Below are positions 9,051 to 19,599 of a stretch of 64,000 nt of DNA, one piece after another; positions within the stretch are counted from its first letter, which is position 1; each line of letters begins with the position of its first letter. The notes under the pieces were generated by a model. That model saw only the letters and a list, made by a program, of their open reading frames with translations, was not told where the DNA came from and did no database searches. Source of the DNA: Maribacter huludaoensis (GTDB taxonomy: Bacteria > Bacteroidota > Bacteroidia > Flavobacteriales > Flavobacteriaceae); the NCBI RefSeq assembly GCF_029350945.1, contig NZ_JARKMS010000003.1, positions 310,001 to 374,000 of the forward strand, written 5' to 3'. Position numbers and translations under genes: made by a program.

Positions 9051-9655
9051 AAAAATTACATCTACTTTTTGTACTATCATTGCTTCTATTAGGAAGCTGT
9101 AAAACAGAAAACAAGAATTCATCTAGCTCAGCAGAAACTACTACTGAAGCAAGTGCGACAACCAATAGCCTCGATGTTACCATAGCAAACGCTGACGGAG
9201 CATTAATTGGAGGTTTTGATCTATCGCCTATAAAAATCGTTGCGAACAATACGACCTATACTTTTAAAAGTAAACCAGACAAGCATAAATTCTATGCCAA
9301 CGGAAAAATGAAGTATGAGGTAAAGTTCAAAGAAGGAAGTTTAAAATTACGTGATAAAGATTCTGATTTGTTGTGGAAAGTAAAGATATACCCAGACAAA
9401 GTAAAAATCTCTAATAATGAGGAGAATGAAAATGCTTTTGAAGTCCGTCCTTATGATGATAAAATTAAGGTGAAACGTAATGAAGAAGAATTATATAGGG
9501 TAAATCTAGAAGGTAACATTGTAAAGGTGAACGATACCGAAGCTTTTACACTTTCTTCAAATCAAGAAAGTTATGTGTATGCAATTTTGGCGATAGATGA
9601 GATACCTAATGAGCATAAAATGTTCATTATCGCAGAATTATTAAATAAGATATAG
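9047..9655 (+). CDS. lipoprotein of unknown function
   Basis: A 202-residue protein beginning MKKLHLLFVLSLLLLGSCK, a type II signal with lipobox LGSC, then a Ser/Thr-rich linker. The rest is predicted beta-rich with short charged repeats (KFKEGSLKLRDKDSDLLWKV, KIKVKRNEEELYRV) resembling an elongated beta-sandwich. No family is recognised. Its ATG overlaps the glycosyltransferase stop and its TAG overlaps the GTG of the next gene, so expression is tightly coupled to the glycosyltransferases. Confidence 0.78.
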   Translation: MKKLHLLFVLSLLLLGSCKTENKNSSSSAETTTEASATTNSLDVTIANADGALIGGFDLSPIKIVANNTTYTFKSKPDKHKFYANGKMKYEVKFKEGSLKLRDKDSDLLWKVKIYPDKVKISNNEENENAFEVRPYDDKIKVKRNEEELYRVNLEGNIVKVNDTEAFTLSSNQESYVYAILAIDEIPNEHKMFIIAELLNKI

Positions 9656-10461
9656 TGTATTTATTTTATGTCTATGGTGCCGGTTTTGGGCATATAAACA
9701 GGGTTCTGAATTACATATACACACAAAATATTCCACTGGCGGATTGTGTGTTGTTGACAAACTCTATTTACCATGACCGGGTACCAAAAGATATAAAAAC
9801 GATACATAAAGAAGATGCATTCTTTAAGGATAAAGAAGGTTTCGACCTCTTTCTTCGAAACTGCATAACGGATTATAAGATAGCTACTTTGGTTGTTGAT
9901 GTTTTCCCTGCGGGATTTTACGGGGAACTCGAAAATAGCATCACAGAACTTACTACCATACAGACCGTATTACTGGTTCGCATATTACATAAAGATTACT
10001 TTGAAAAATATGAGAGGCCCGTTTACGATGTCATATATAGCCTTGAAAAGGGAGTTATGCTGGCGAATTATAATTACAAGGAAGTAATTCCACTAACACT
10101 ACAATTAAAACCAAGAGAATGTTCACAAGAAGTAACACTTAAGAAACCCTATTTTTTGGTGATGCACTCCTCCCCTATAGATGAGGTTTTGTTATTGTAC
10201 AGACAAGCGCTATTGTACCGCACAAATGAACACATTTATATCTATTCATTTTCTAAAATTCCAGAACAGCAAGTCTTTAAAAATTCTAGTGTTATTCATA
10301 GTGTTGGTATAGCAGATAAGCATTTAAAAGAGGCGTCAAAAATCTTTACTGGAAGTGGGTTTAATAGTATTCTAGAAACTAAGAAATATAGAGAAAAACA
10401 GCATGTATTGCCTTTTAAACGAAAGTATGATGACCAGTTTTTGAGGAAGCGGTTGCTTTGA
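9655..10461 (+). CDS. MurG/GT28-like glycosyltransferase family protein
   Basis: A 268-residue GT-B-like protein opening with YVYGAGFGHINRVL, the glycine loop of MurG-type enzymes. It ends with FTGSGFNSILETKKYREKQ, HVLPFKRKYDDQFLRKRL, the nucleotide-sugar pocket with the D-D-Q motif. The protein stops right after that motif, so it is shorter than typical family members. The start is GTG (9655), overlapping the lipoprotein stop as TAGTG. It is the last gene of the LemA cluster; no strong terminator follows. Confidence 0.75.
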   Translation: MYLFYVYGAGFGHINRVLNYIYTQNIPLADCVLLTNSIYHDRVPKDIKTIHKEDAFFKDKEGFDLFLRNCITDYKIATLVVDVFPAGFYGELENSITELTTIQTVLLVRILHKDYFEKYERPVYDVIYSLEKGVMLANYNYKEVIPLTLQLKPRECSQEVTLKKPYFLVMHSSPIDEVLLLYRQALLYRTNEHIYIYSFSKIPEQQVFKNSSVIHSVGIADKHLKEASKIFTGSGFNSILETKKYREKQHVLPFKRKYDDQFLRKRLL

Positions 10462-10587
10462 AAGGTATTAAAATAGTAGAGCAGCTGATGTTGAACTTAA
10501 CAGATATTAATGAATTTGAAATAAACTGGTAATCATACTAACTTTCACCATCATATCTCATATCTAATTCCTAACTTAGCCATGTAG

Positions 10588-10664
10588 ACTTTAGGAGTAG
10601 CTATTTCATAGTTTGAGAAATATCCTTAGAACCTGATTTGATTAATATCAACGTAGGGAAAAGT
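10588..10664 (+). ncRNA. TPP riboswitch (THI element)
   Basis: The conserved thi-box elements occur in order upstream of thiS. A P1 arm (ACTTT at 10588-10592) leads to GGAGTAGC, then TTTGAGAA (pyrimidine-binding pocket, 10612-10619), CCTTAGAACCTGATT, and AACGTAGGGAAAAGT, where AAAGT closes P1. It lies 114 bp ahead of the thiS start. TPP binding is expected to switch off thiS-thiC-thiE-thiG-thiH. An AATCAA/TTGATT pair near 10737-10764 followed by a short T run could be the expression platform. That last point is inference. Confidence 0.92.
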
Positions 10665-10777
10665 TATCGGGAACAACTACCTGTACTTTCCAATTATCAT
10701 TTCAATTTCAAATTCCCCTAGTTTACACTGTAATCAAATCAATGTGGCCATGCGCTCTTGATTAAATTTTTAAGCAG

Positions 10778-10981
10778 ATGATAAACATAATCGTAAACGA
10801 CACCCCTCACCTATTTAGGCCTGACACTACTTTAGACCGTATTATCAAAGAATTGAAGATTTCCGAAAATGGCATTGCCGTAGCGGTCAATGAGAATATT
10901 ATTACCAAGAGTGCTTGGAACACCAAAACGCTGAACGAAAATGATAAAGTTTTAGTGATCAGGGCTACACAAGGAGGGTAA
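10778..10981 (+). CDS. thiS: sulfur carrier protein ThiS
   Basis: A 67-residue beta-grasp protein ending in the diglycine tail (VLVIRATQGG) required for C-terminal thiocarboxylation. It delivers sulfur to ThiG for thiazole formation. It is the first gene after the TPP riboswitch and is followed after 70 bp by thiC. The adenylating enzyme ThiF that should charge it is not in the cluster. Confidence 0.95.
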   Translation: MINIIVNDTPHLFRPDTTLDRIIKELKISENGIAVAVNENIITKSAWNTKTLNENDKVLVIRATQGG

Positions 10982-11024
10982 AATTCCACTTCAAATTAGT
11001 AATAACACTAGGTACAAAAGATAA

Positions 11025-12911
<1,887 letters not shown>

Positions 12912-12926
12912 GTGTTTAAGGAAGTT

Positions 12927-12946
12927 CCCACGCTAAAAAGCGTGGG
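12927..12946. other. 7-bp stem hairpin in thiC-tenI spacer
   Basis: Perfect arms CCCACGC and GCGTGGG around a TAAAAA loop, starting 16 bases after the thiC stop. It is the most GC-rich element of the spacer. It has no following T-run, so it may be an mRNA-processing or stability structure rather than a terminator. Confidence 0.5.
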
Positions 12947-12964
12947 CAGGCTTTCCATTTCAAT

Positions 12965-12984
12965 CTTTTGCAAAAAGGCAAAAG
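12965..12984. other. second 7-bp stem hairpin in thiC-tenI spacer
   Basis: Arms CTTTTGC and GCAAAAG around an AAAAAG loop, 18 bases downstream of the first hairpin and 30 bases before the tenI-like start. Stem and loop sizes match those of the first hairpin. Together they may set the relative expression of thiC and the downstream genes. Confidence 0.4.
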
Positions 12985-13014
12985 GATTTTCATTGCAATC
13001 CTTAACTCAAAAAA

Positions 13015-13656
13015 ATGATCGTACTAATAGCACCGGAAAAAGATATTCCTAACGAAATTGAACTGCTACATCAATTGTTTCAGGAAGGTTTGGAATATTA
13101 TCATCTAAGAAAACCTTTTAAGGACTATCAAGAACATTGTGATTATTTGAATGCTATAGATTCAAAATATCATAATAGAATCGTAGTACACTTACATCAT
13201 GAGCTGATCAATGATTATTCTCTAAAAGGGTTGCATTTTCAAGAACAAATGCGAATAGATCATATTGATAACCCCGGTCAGTACTTTAAAAAACTGAATA
13301 TGTATGGTAAAACCATAAGTTCCTCTTTTCATGACCCACAGGTATTGGAAAATTGTGAATTTGAGTTCGATTACCATTTGCTGAGTCCCGTTTTTACATC
13401 CATCTCTAAAAAGGGATATGAAGGTAAAGGTTTTAATGTCAACCATAGTACTAAATTGGTTATAGGTATGGGCGGTATTACCAATACCAACATAGCGGAA
13501 ACCTTAAGTTTAGGGTTTAGGGGAATTGGGGTCTTAGGCGGTGTATGGAATATGGACAACCCTATACAAAGCTTTATAAGCTTAAAAACGGCATATGAGC
13601 AGGTATGGATGGAAAAGCGGCAGGCACAATTAGAGAACAATACAAAAGGCAATTAA
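13015..13656 (+). CDS. TenI/ThiE-like thiamine phosphate synthase family protein
   Basis: The 213-residue TIM-barrel protein belongs to the ThiE/TenI superfamily and is diverged from the ThiE encoded next to it. Seen are YYHLRKPFKDYQEH near the N-terminus, KGLHFQEQ (equivalent of the ThiE GVHLGQ strand), HLLSPVFTSISKKGYEGKGF and the phosphate-binding IGMGGITNTNIAETLSLGFR, GIGVLGGVW. In such tandem pairs one copy is usually the thiazole tautomerase TenI. That assignment is inference. Confidence 0.8.
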   Translation: MIVLIAPEKDIPNEIELLHQLFQEGLEYYHLRKPFKDYQEHCDYLNAIDSKYHNRIVVHLHHELINDYSLKGLHFQEQMRIDHIDNPGQYFKKLNMYGKTISSSFHDPQVLENCEFEFDYHLLSPVFTSISKKGYEGKGFNVNHSTKLVIGMGGITNTNIAETLSLGFRGIGVLGGVWNMDNPIQSFISLKTAYEQVWMEKRQAQLENNTKGN

Positions 13657-13668
13657 GCAGTAAAATAT

Positions 13669-14322
13669 ATGATTCCGAAATTACACTATATATCACAGGG
13701 ACAAACACCCGAAGAGCATTTAGAACACATTCAAAAAGCATGTACCGCAGGAGCGGAACTGGTGCAGCTACGCCTAAAGAAGTTACCGGGAAAAACGGTT
13801 TGGGAAACCGCAAAAAAAGCAAGGGAGATCACGGAAAAATACCAGACGAGATTAATAATCAATGACTTTTATAAGATTGCAGCTTCGGTAAAAGCGGACG
13901 GAGTACATTTAGGAAAGACCGATACCTGCCCTACCGTTGCTAGAAAAGAACTGGCATCATGGCAAATTATTGGCGGTACGGCCAATACCTTAGAAGATTG
14001 TGAAGCTTTATTGGATAAGAAAGTGGATTATATAGGTCTAGGTCCTTTTCGTTTTACGAAGACCAAAGAAAATTTGAGTCCGGTTTTAGGCATAAACGGG
14101 TATTTGGCCATCCTTGAAGAATTGAAATCGCAGGTACCGGTTATTGCCATAGGTGGTATTGTTTTGGAAGATGTTACGGAACTAATGAAAATCGGTGTTC
14201 ATGGTATTGCGGTATCTGGCGAAATAACCCGAAACTTCAATTCCATATCAGAATTTAAAAAATTGATTAATGGAGGTCCGCTTGATGAGCAACGATGGAT
14301 CTCAGATGAAAAAATAAAATAA
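13669..14322 (+). CDS. thiE: thiamine phosphate synthase ThiE
   Basis: A 217-residue TIM barrel that couples HMP-PP with thiazole phosphate. Motifs: [12 protein letters not shown] (pyrophosphate site region), [39 protein letters not shown] and the phosphate loop [12 protein letters not shown]. It starts 12 bp after the TenI-like gene. thiD, which often sits between such paired copies in related genomes, is missing here, so HMP-P kinase must be encoded elsewhere. Confidence 0.92.
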   Translation: MIPKLHYISQGQTPEEHLEHIQKACTAGAELVQLRLKKLPGKTVWETAKKAREITEKYQTRLIINDFYKIAASVKADGVHLGKTDTCPTVARKELASWQIIGGTANTLEDCEALLDKKVDYIGLGPFRFTKTKENLSPVLGINGYLAILEELKSQVPVIAIGGIVLEDVTELMKIGVHGIAVSGEITRNFNSISEFKKLINGGPLDEQRWISDEKIK

Positions 14323-14323
14323 T

Positions 14324-15088
14324 ATGTTACAGATCGCAGATAAAAAGTTTAGTTCACGATTGTTTACGGGGACAGGGAAATTTAGCTCGTCATCATTAAT
14401 GAAAGAAGCTTTATTGGCTTCTGAAAGTGAGTTGGTCACCGTTGCCCTTAAACGTGTAGATGTGGAAGATACACAAGACGATATATTACGGCATTTACAA
14501 CATGAACGTATCAATTTATTGCCCAATACATCTGGGGTGCGTACGGCAAAAGAAGCGGTATTTGCCGCTCAATTATCTCGTGAGGCTCTAGAGACCAACT
14601 GGGTGAAATTAGAGATACATCCAGATCCAAAATACTTGCTGCCAGACCCAATAGAAACCTTAAAAGCGGCAGAAGAGCTTGTAAAATTAGGTTTTGTGGT
14701 GATGCCTTACATACATGCCGATCCCGTTCTGTGCAAACGTTTGGAAGAAGTTGGTGTGCAATGTGTAATGCCGTTAGGCGCTCCAATAGGCAGTAACAAA
14801 GGGTTGAAAACACAAGATTTTCTAGAGATTATAATAGATCAGAGCAATGTTCCGGTTATTGTTGATGCCGGTATTGGGGCACCATCACATGCTGCCTTTG
14901 CCATGGAATTAGGTGCAGACGCAGTGCTGGTTAATACGGCAATAGCGGTTTCCCAACATCCTGTTAAAATGGCAAAAGCATTTAGAATGGCCGTAACAGC
15001 GGGCAGAATGGCCTATGAAGCAAAATTGGCTCCGGTAGTGCATAAAAAAGCCGAAGCTAGTAGTCCTTTAACCAGTTTCTTGAACTAA
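14324..15088 (+). CDS. thiG: thiazole synthase ThiG
   Basis: A 254-residue TIM barrel that forms the thiazole phosphate ring from DXP, dehydroglycine and ThiS-thiocarboxylate. Visible are [28 protein letters not shown] with the Schiff-base Lys region, [26 protein letters not shown] and [20 protein letters not shown]. It starts one base after the thiE stop. Confidence 0.96.
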   Translation: MLQIADKKFSSRLFTGTGKFSSSSLMKEALLASESELVTVALKRVDVEDTQDDILRHLQHERINLLPNTSGVRTAKEAVFAAQLSREALETNWVKLEIHPDPKYLLPDPIETLKAAEELVKLGFVVMPYIHADPVLCKRLEEVGVQCVMPLGAPIGSNKGLKTQDFLEIIIDQSNVPVIVDAGIGAPSHAAFAMELGADAVLVNTAIAVSQHPVKMAKAFRMAVTAGRMAYEAKLAPVVHKKAEASSPLTSFLN

Positions 15089-15093
15089 ACAAC

Positions 15094-16206
15094 ATGAGCA
15101 ATTTTAAGTCGGTCTTTGACACCTATAATTGGGATAAAACCTTAGAGAGTATTTTTGCAAAAACGAAGCATGATGTGTTACGTGCCTTGGGCAATTCTAA
15201 ACGCGATTTAGAAGATTTCAAAGCATTGATATCGCCCGCTGCAAAACCTTATTTGGAGCAAATGGCGCAGTTAAGTCGGCAGTTGACCAAAAAGCGCTTT
15301 GGCAATACCATACAAATGTATTCGCCCATGTATTTAAGTAACGAGTGCCAAAATATTTGTACCTATTGCGGATTTAGCATGACCAACAAAATACCGCGTA
15401 GAACCTTGACCGATGCTGAAATTTTAAAGGAAGTTGCCTATATAAAATTTAAAGGTTATGACCATATTCTTTTGGTAACCGGTGAGGCAAACAAAATAGT
15501 TGGTGTAGACTATATCAATAATGCCTTACAATTAATTCGTTCTCAATTTGCGAACATTACTATTGAAGTTCAGCCTTTATTGCAAGATGAATATGAGCTA
15601 TTGATCGAAAGCGGATTGTATGCTGTGTTGGTATATCAAGAGACCTATCATAGGGACGAATACAAAAAACACCACCCAAAAGGTAAAAAGTCGAATTTCG
15701 ATTTTAGGTTGGACACGCCCGATCGCTTGGGCAAGGCGGGTATTCATAAAATTGGATTAGGTGCCTTATTCGGGTTGGAAGATTGGCGTGCCGATAGTTT
15801 TTTTACAGCACTACATTTAAAATATTTACAGAAAACCTATTGGAAGACCAAATACTCCATTTCTTTCCCTCGGTTAAGACCACATTCGGGCGGTCTGGAA
15901 CCTAAAGTTGAAATGACAGATCCAGATTTGGTGCAGCTAATTTGTGCTTTTCGGTTATTGGATGAAGATGTAGAACTTTCCATATCTACACGGGAAAGTG
16001 AAATCTTTAGAAATAACATCGTCAATTTAGGCATTACGTCCATAAGTGCAGAATCCAAAACCAACCCAGGTGGGTATGCCGTAGCGCCAGAATCATTGGA
16101 GCAATTTGAAATATCCGATGAAAGACCAACGGAACAAATTACGGAAATGCTGAAAGCACAAGGCTTAGATGTGGTTTGGAAAGACTGGTCTAACAATTGG
16201 GCCTAA
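15094..16206 (+). CDS. thiH: 2-iminoacetate synthase ThiH (radical SAM)
   Basis: The 370-residue radical SAM tyrosine lyase supplies dehydroglycine for thiazole synthesis. The Cys cluster CQNICTYCGF (C85, C89, C92) is the CX3CX2C motif, and FPRLRPHSGG and STRESEIFRNN are family blocks. Having ThiH rather than the oxidase ThiO suits low-oxygen-capable Bacteroidetes. It ends two bases before the convergent FAD enzyme gene, and no thiF follows. Confidence 0.95.
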   Translation: MSNFKSVFDTYNWDKTLESIFAKTKHDVLRALGNSKRDLEDFKALISPAAKPYLEQMAQLSRQLTKKRFGNTIQMYSPMYLSNECQNICTYCGFSMTNKIPRRTLTDAEILKEVAYIKFKGYDHILLVTGEANKIVGVDYINNALQLIRSQFANITIEVQPLLQDEYELLIESGLYAVLVYQETYHRDEYKKHHPKGKKSNFDFRLDTPDRLGKAGIHKIGLGALFGLEDWRADSFFTALHLKYLQKTYWKTKYSISFPRLRPHSGGLEPKVEMTDPDLVQLICAFRLLDEDVELSISTRESEIFRNNIVNLGITSISAESKTNPGGYAVAPESLEQFEISDERPTEQITEMLKAQGLDVVWKDWSNNWA

Positions 16207-16208
16207 AT

Positions 16209-17462
16209 TTATTTAAATAAACCCTGCAAATTTTCTAAAACCCCAAGTGCCGCTTTTTCACCAGCAATCATTGCCGCATTTAATGAACCATTTAATTGTA
16301 CATCACCTGCCAAATATATAGTTTCCGTCAAGCGGGTTTCAGAAGGTGATATTTCATATTGCAAATCACTTAATTTTGGTAATGACTTAGGAATGCTGTA
16401 GTGTTTTATAAATGAGCAAGTGGTTATACCACAAAATTCTTTCAGCTCCTTTTGTACTTGGTCAACAAGAGTATTCCCGGATAAGCCCTGATTATTCACC
16501 ACGGTAACCGATAGTAATTCCTTACCGCCATTTACGGATGTCTTAAGACCGGTATGGTAAACAATATTGTTGATCAATGTGTTTTGATCAGGAATTAATC
16601 CGATCAACGGTTTTTGAATTGCCCTGTCTTCCGTTTCAAAATACAAAGTATCACAACGCTTCCAATCAATTTTCTGATTCTTTAAGTTTTGAATTAAGCT
16701 ACTAGCTTCAGTTGCAACGATAATAAAATCACTTACTATTTCTTGACCATTATTAAGAATAATTTTACCATCTACGATTGAGGATACGGCTGAATCATAC
16801 GTAACCGTCGTATTTTCTAATTTCTGTAATAATTGTTTGGGAATTTCTTCAATACCACCTTTAGGTAATGCAGCACTGCCTTCACCAAACATTTTATAAA
16901 CAAACTCAAACATTCTGCTAGAGGTTTCTAGTTGGTCTTCTAAAAATATTCCGCTAAAGAAGGGTTTAAAAAAATCATTTATCATACTTTCAGAGAAATC
17001 TAGCGCCTTTAAATAGGAAATAGTAGATTGTTCTTTGTCCGAGAAAATTTGATCAATAGTTTTATTTTTAAGTCTGGTATTTAATTTTAGAATCTTTATT
17101 TTATCTAAAAATGAGCCAACGTTGGCAAAAAGAGTTGAAAAAAGTAGGGATGTATCTCTTAACGGATCACCGATTACCACTTGTTTTTGATTTTTAAAGA
17201 TTGATGCCCCAGGCAAGAAGTATTGAAGCTGTAAAGAATCATAATCAAGATATTTTTTGGCAGCGGGATAAGCCGTTAACAAGACCTGGAAACCACGGTC
17301 TAATTGATAGTTGTTTATAACATCTGTTTTCACTCTACCACCTACGCTATGGGTAGCTTCAATGAGCACAGGAGAAAAACCATGTTGTTCTAAAACAGTT
17401 GCTGCTATTAAACCACTAATACCGGCACCAATAATATGTATTTTACACTCCTGTTTATTCAT
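16209..17462 (-). CDS. FAD-dependent amine-oxidase/desaturase-like protein
   Basis: A 417-residue flavoprotein with an N-terminal dinucleotide fold (IHIIGAGISGLIAATVLE), the following motif SVGGRVKTD and a C-terminal FAD contact (IYLAGDVQLNGSLNAAMIAG). The layout is that of NAD(P)-binding/amine oxidase or phytoene-desaturase-like enzymes. The substrate cannot be read from sequence. A -7 box on the minus strand at 17479-17486 (TAAATTTG) lies just upstream. Confidence 0.85.
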   Translation of the reverse strand: MNKQECKIHIIGAGISGLIAATVLEQHGFSPVLIEATHSVGGRVKTDVINNYQLDRGFQVLLTAYPAAKKYLDYDSLQLQYFLPGASIFKNQKQVVIGDPLRDTSLLFSTLFANVGSFLDKIKILKLNTRLKNKTIDQIFSDKEQSTISYLKALDFSESMINDFFKPFFSGIFLEDQLETSSRMFEFVYKMFGEGSAALPKGGIEEIPKQLLQKLENTTVTYDSAVSSIVDGKIILNNGQEIVSDFIIVATEASSLIQNLKNQKIDWKRCDTLYFETEDRAIQKPLIGLIPDQNTLINNIVYHTGLKTSVNGGKELLSVTVVNNQGLSGNTLVDQVQKELKEFCGITTCSFIKHYSIPKSLPKLSDLQYEISPSETRLTETIYLAGDVQLNGSLNAAMIAGEKAALGVLENLQGLFK

Positions 17463-17478
17463 AACTTATTTTGTTTAA

Positions 17479-17486
17479 CAAATTTA
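17479..17486 (-). promoter_or_regulatory. putative -7 box of the FAD-oxidoreductase gene
   Basis: On the minus strand the sequence is TAAATTTG, an exact match to the Bacteroidetes TAnnTTTG -7 consensus, 17 bases ahead of the ATG at 17462. The -33 element is not clear. Confidence 0.45.
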
Positions 17487-17508
17487 CATTAAATATAAAC
17501 ATAATTAG

Positions 17509-17516
17509 TATTTTTG
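17509..17516 (+). promoter_or_regulatory. putative -7 box of the DoxX-like gene
   Basis: TATTTTTG matches TAnnTTTG and lies 43 bases upstream of the ATG at 17560, in a spacer shared with the divergent FAD-oxidoreductase promoter. Confidence 0.4.
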
Positions 17517-17559
17517 TTTAAAGTTGATATTGACCGTTATAAACAAAACTACCTGAAAA

Positions 17560-17922
17560 ATGAATTACTTAATAATTGTATGTCAAATTATTGTTGGTTT
17601 AAGCATTCTTAATGTTTGGCTAATACAGAATAAGAAGGAAACTAAATGGCGTGGAGGTAATGCCAAAACAATAATAGAAGAGTTTAAGGTTTACGGATTA
17701 TCGGAAACTATGTGCTATGTTGTAGGATTTTTAAAAGTTACCTTAGCTATTTTATTGCTTGTAGGTATTTGGGTGCCAGTGTTGGTACAACCTGCAGCTT
17801 TAGGGTTAGCTGCTTTATTATTAGGTTCTATAATAATGCATTTTAAAATTAAAGATCCGTTATTTAAGTCTTTTCCTGCGGCCTTGTTCTTAACCTTGTG
17901 TTTGTTAATAGCCTTTTTATAA
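17560..17922 (+). CDS. DoxX-like membrane protein
   Basis: The 120-residue protein has four hydrophobic segments (for example LIIVCQIIVGLSILNVWLI and VTLAILLLVGIWVPVLVQPA) and the DoxX-like layout seen in small Bacteroidetes quinone-type membrane proteins. Its role is unknown. It converges with a second DoxX-like gene 3 bp away. Confidence 0.78.
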   Translation: MNYLIIVCQIIVGLSILNVWLIQNKKETKWRGGNAKTIIEEFKVYGLSETMCYVVGFLKVTLAILLLVGIWVPVLVQPAALGLAALLLGSIIMHFKIKDPLFKSFPAALFLTLCLLIAFL

Positions 17923-17925
17923 AGT

Positions 17926-18279
17926 TTAGCTTGTAAGTTGTTTACAGAAGTTTATTGCTATAAATAGATTAATAAGACCTAGTATTAATGAAGGTAGCGA
18001 TTCTGCTATGCTATCTTTAATTTTGATTCTAACACCAAAACCCAAGAACATAAGCAGAGTAAGACCGGCTGCAGATACGAAAACCAGTATAGGAGAAAGG
18101 AAATATCCTAAAATTAGGCCAAGCCCTCCCAATAGTTGCAGGTAACCGATTAGTATACGTTGATTTTTTAACCCGAACCTAGCGAATTCGTTTATCATTT
18201 TTTGTGCAGTTAAACATTCATAACCATAGTATAGAAAAGCACTGCTAGAAAGAAATATGGCAATTTTGAGTATGGTCAT
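17926..18279 (-). CDS. DoxX-like membrane protein
   Basis: The 117-residue four-helix protein carries the DoxX-family segment EFARFGLKNQRILIGYLQLL, GGLGLILGYF. It resembles the convergent neighbour in size and topology but differs clearly in sequence, so the pair looks like old paralogs rather than a recent duplication. Confidence 0.78.
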   Translation of the reverse strand: MTILKIAIFLSSSAFLYYGYECLTAQKMINEFARFGLKNQRILIGYLQLLGGLGLILGYFLSPILVFVSAAGLTLLMFLGFGVRIKIKDSIAESLPSLILGLINLFIAINFCKQLTS

Positions 18280-18324
18280 TCGTTTGTTTTAAATGCAAGA
18301 ATGGTAATTTGGGTAAAAATCCAA

Positions 18325-18489
18325 TTAATTTAATCGTTCGATCTTTTTCATAATCTGATCGGCTTCAAACGTTTTTTGATCACTCATTTTTCTATTTGTT
18401 GTAGACAAGGTATGTGCCTCTTTTAAAAGCTTTTCATATTGAGATTGTAACTTTTCTTTCTCTGATTTCTTTTTAAATATTCCGAACAT
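18325..18489 (-). CDS. Lacal_2735 family small protein
   Basis: A 54-residue highly charged helical protein reading MFGIFKKKSEKEKLQSQYEK at the start, then LLKEAHTLSTTNRK with an acidic/basic tail. I recognise it as the Lacal_2735 family found throughout Flavobacteriaceae: the FKKKSEKEKL and LSTTNRK blocks are typical. Function is unknown; it is likely a coiled-coil cytoplasmic protein. Confidence 0.8.
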   Translation of the reverse strand: MFGIFKKKSEKEKLQSQYEKLLKEAHTLSTTNRKMSDQKTFEADQIMKKIERLN

Positions 18490-18679
18490 ATTTATTTAGA
18501 TTTAAGCAGTGTATACTGCAATTATACTGATATTAGATAAAGATACGTATTGTTTAATAATTTTATATTAAAATTAAACAAAATAACATAATAGCATATT
18601 TCGTTTTCTTACAGTGGTGTAAGTAATAGGCACTACTGTTAAATAAATATTGGTAGAACCAGAATTATTTTAACATTTT

Positions 18680-18697
18680 AAGTTTTAAGTAAAACTT
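18680..18697. terminator. weak A/T hairpin downstream of DUF5995 gene
   Basis: Arms AAGTTTT and AAAACTT enclose AAGT, 60 bp past the leftward DUF5995 stop. The stem is all weak pairs and lacks a clear T-run, so terminator function is uncertain. Confidence 0.25.
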
Positions 18698-18756
18698 ATT
18701 AATTAGAATGTTGTATAGCCTTGGATGATTGGTGTTATAAGAAGTTTCTTGGGCAG

Positions 18757-19473
18757 TTAATCCGCTCGCAACCTAGAAATTACCGTACCTACATTTTTTT
18801 CTTCAAACTTGCTTAAAAATTTTAGCGCGTAGGTAACTATTTTTGATTTTGGAGCTTTTATAAGTTTCCCAAGTTTTAAAACCGTGTTGTCCATTTGCTG
18901 AATAGCTACATCTTGGTGCTCATTCCCTAAACCCCAAAGTAAATTTGCATTTAACCATGAAACTTTGCGGGCTTTAGCCAAACTAAAATTTATAATTTCT
19001 TCATCGGTATTTTTTCCTGCAAAATCAAGTAAAAACAATAATGGAGAAACACGGCTTAGGCGGTCTTGCATTTCGTTCACAATATTACCTAAAATAGAAT
19101 TTACTGTATTGAAATCATTTTCAATATCGGTAATTTGCTTGCTTTGCATTACTGCGCTTGCTGCTAAACCCAAATCAAGATTAATGTGGGTATTGATACC
19201 TAACATGATATGTTGTAGAATGGTTAAAGGGTCATTTTTAGTATCAAATGCAATTTGCCATGATTTACTAATAGGTTGGTTTTCACTATAACCGCGGTAT
19301 GCATCTAAGTAGTAATTGGCAAAGGCAACATCAAAGATTTCCATTCGGGCATTATCTTCAAAATTGCCCAATTGAACTTCTTTAAGTATTTCGGCGGTGA
19401 CTCTTCTGTATAAAAAAGCAAAGTACCCTATGCGATCGTTGTTGGCTATGGCACTATCTATGATTTCGTCCAA
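18757..19473 (-). CDS. DUF5995 family protein, non-AUG start
   Basis: The 238-residue frame from TTG at 19473 matches DUF5995 (RIGYFAFLYRRVTAEI, PLTILQHIMLGINTHINLDLG). The family normally continues N-terminally. Here the frame upstream of the TTG encodes INRPTTIQEVLIQL, which fits the family, but it runs to an in-frame stop at 19519-19521 without any ATG, GTG or other TTG. The true start may therefore be a rare codon such as the ATA at 19516-19518, directly after that stop. Function is unknown. Confidence 0.75.
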   Translation of the reverse strand: MDEIIDSAIANNDRIGYFAFLYRRVTAEILKEVQLGNFEDNARMEIFDVAFANYYLDAYRGYSENQPISKSWQIAFDTKNDPLTILQHIMLGINTHINLDLGLAASAVMQSKQITDIENDFNTVNSILGNIVNEMQDRLSRVSPLLFLLDFAGKNTDEEIINFSLAKARKVSWLNANLLWGLGNEHQDVAIQQMDNTVLKLGKLIKAPKSKIVTYALKFLSKFEEKNVGTVISRLRAD

Positions 19474-19599
19474 TTGAATTAGGACTTCTTGTATGGTAGT
19501 CGGTCGGTTGATCTTTATTTAAAATTTACGATACTGATTTTTAAAATGTCCTTAAAAATATTCATTTCTAATTGTTACGATGCTATATAAATCATGTTT

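Noticed and set aside
13574-13865. Overlapping ORFs on both strands at the TenI-thiE junction
   Set aside because: They have no family features and overlap two well-supported thiamine genes.
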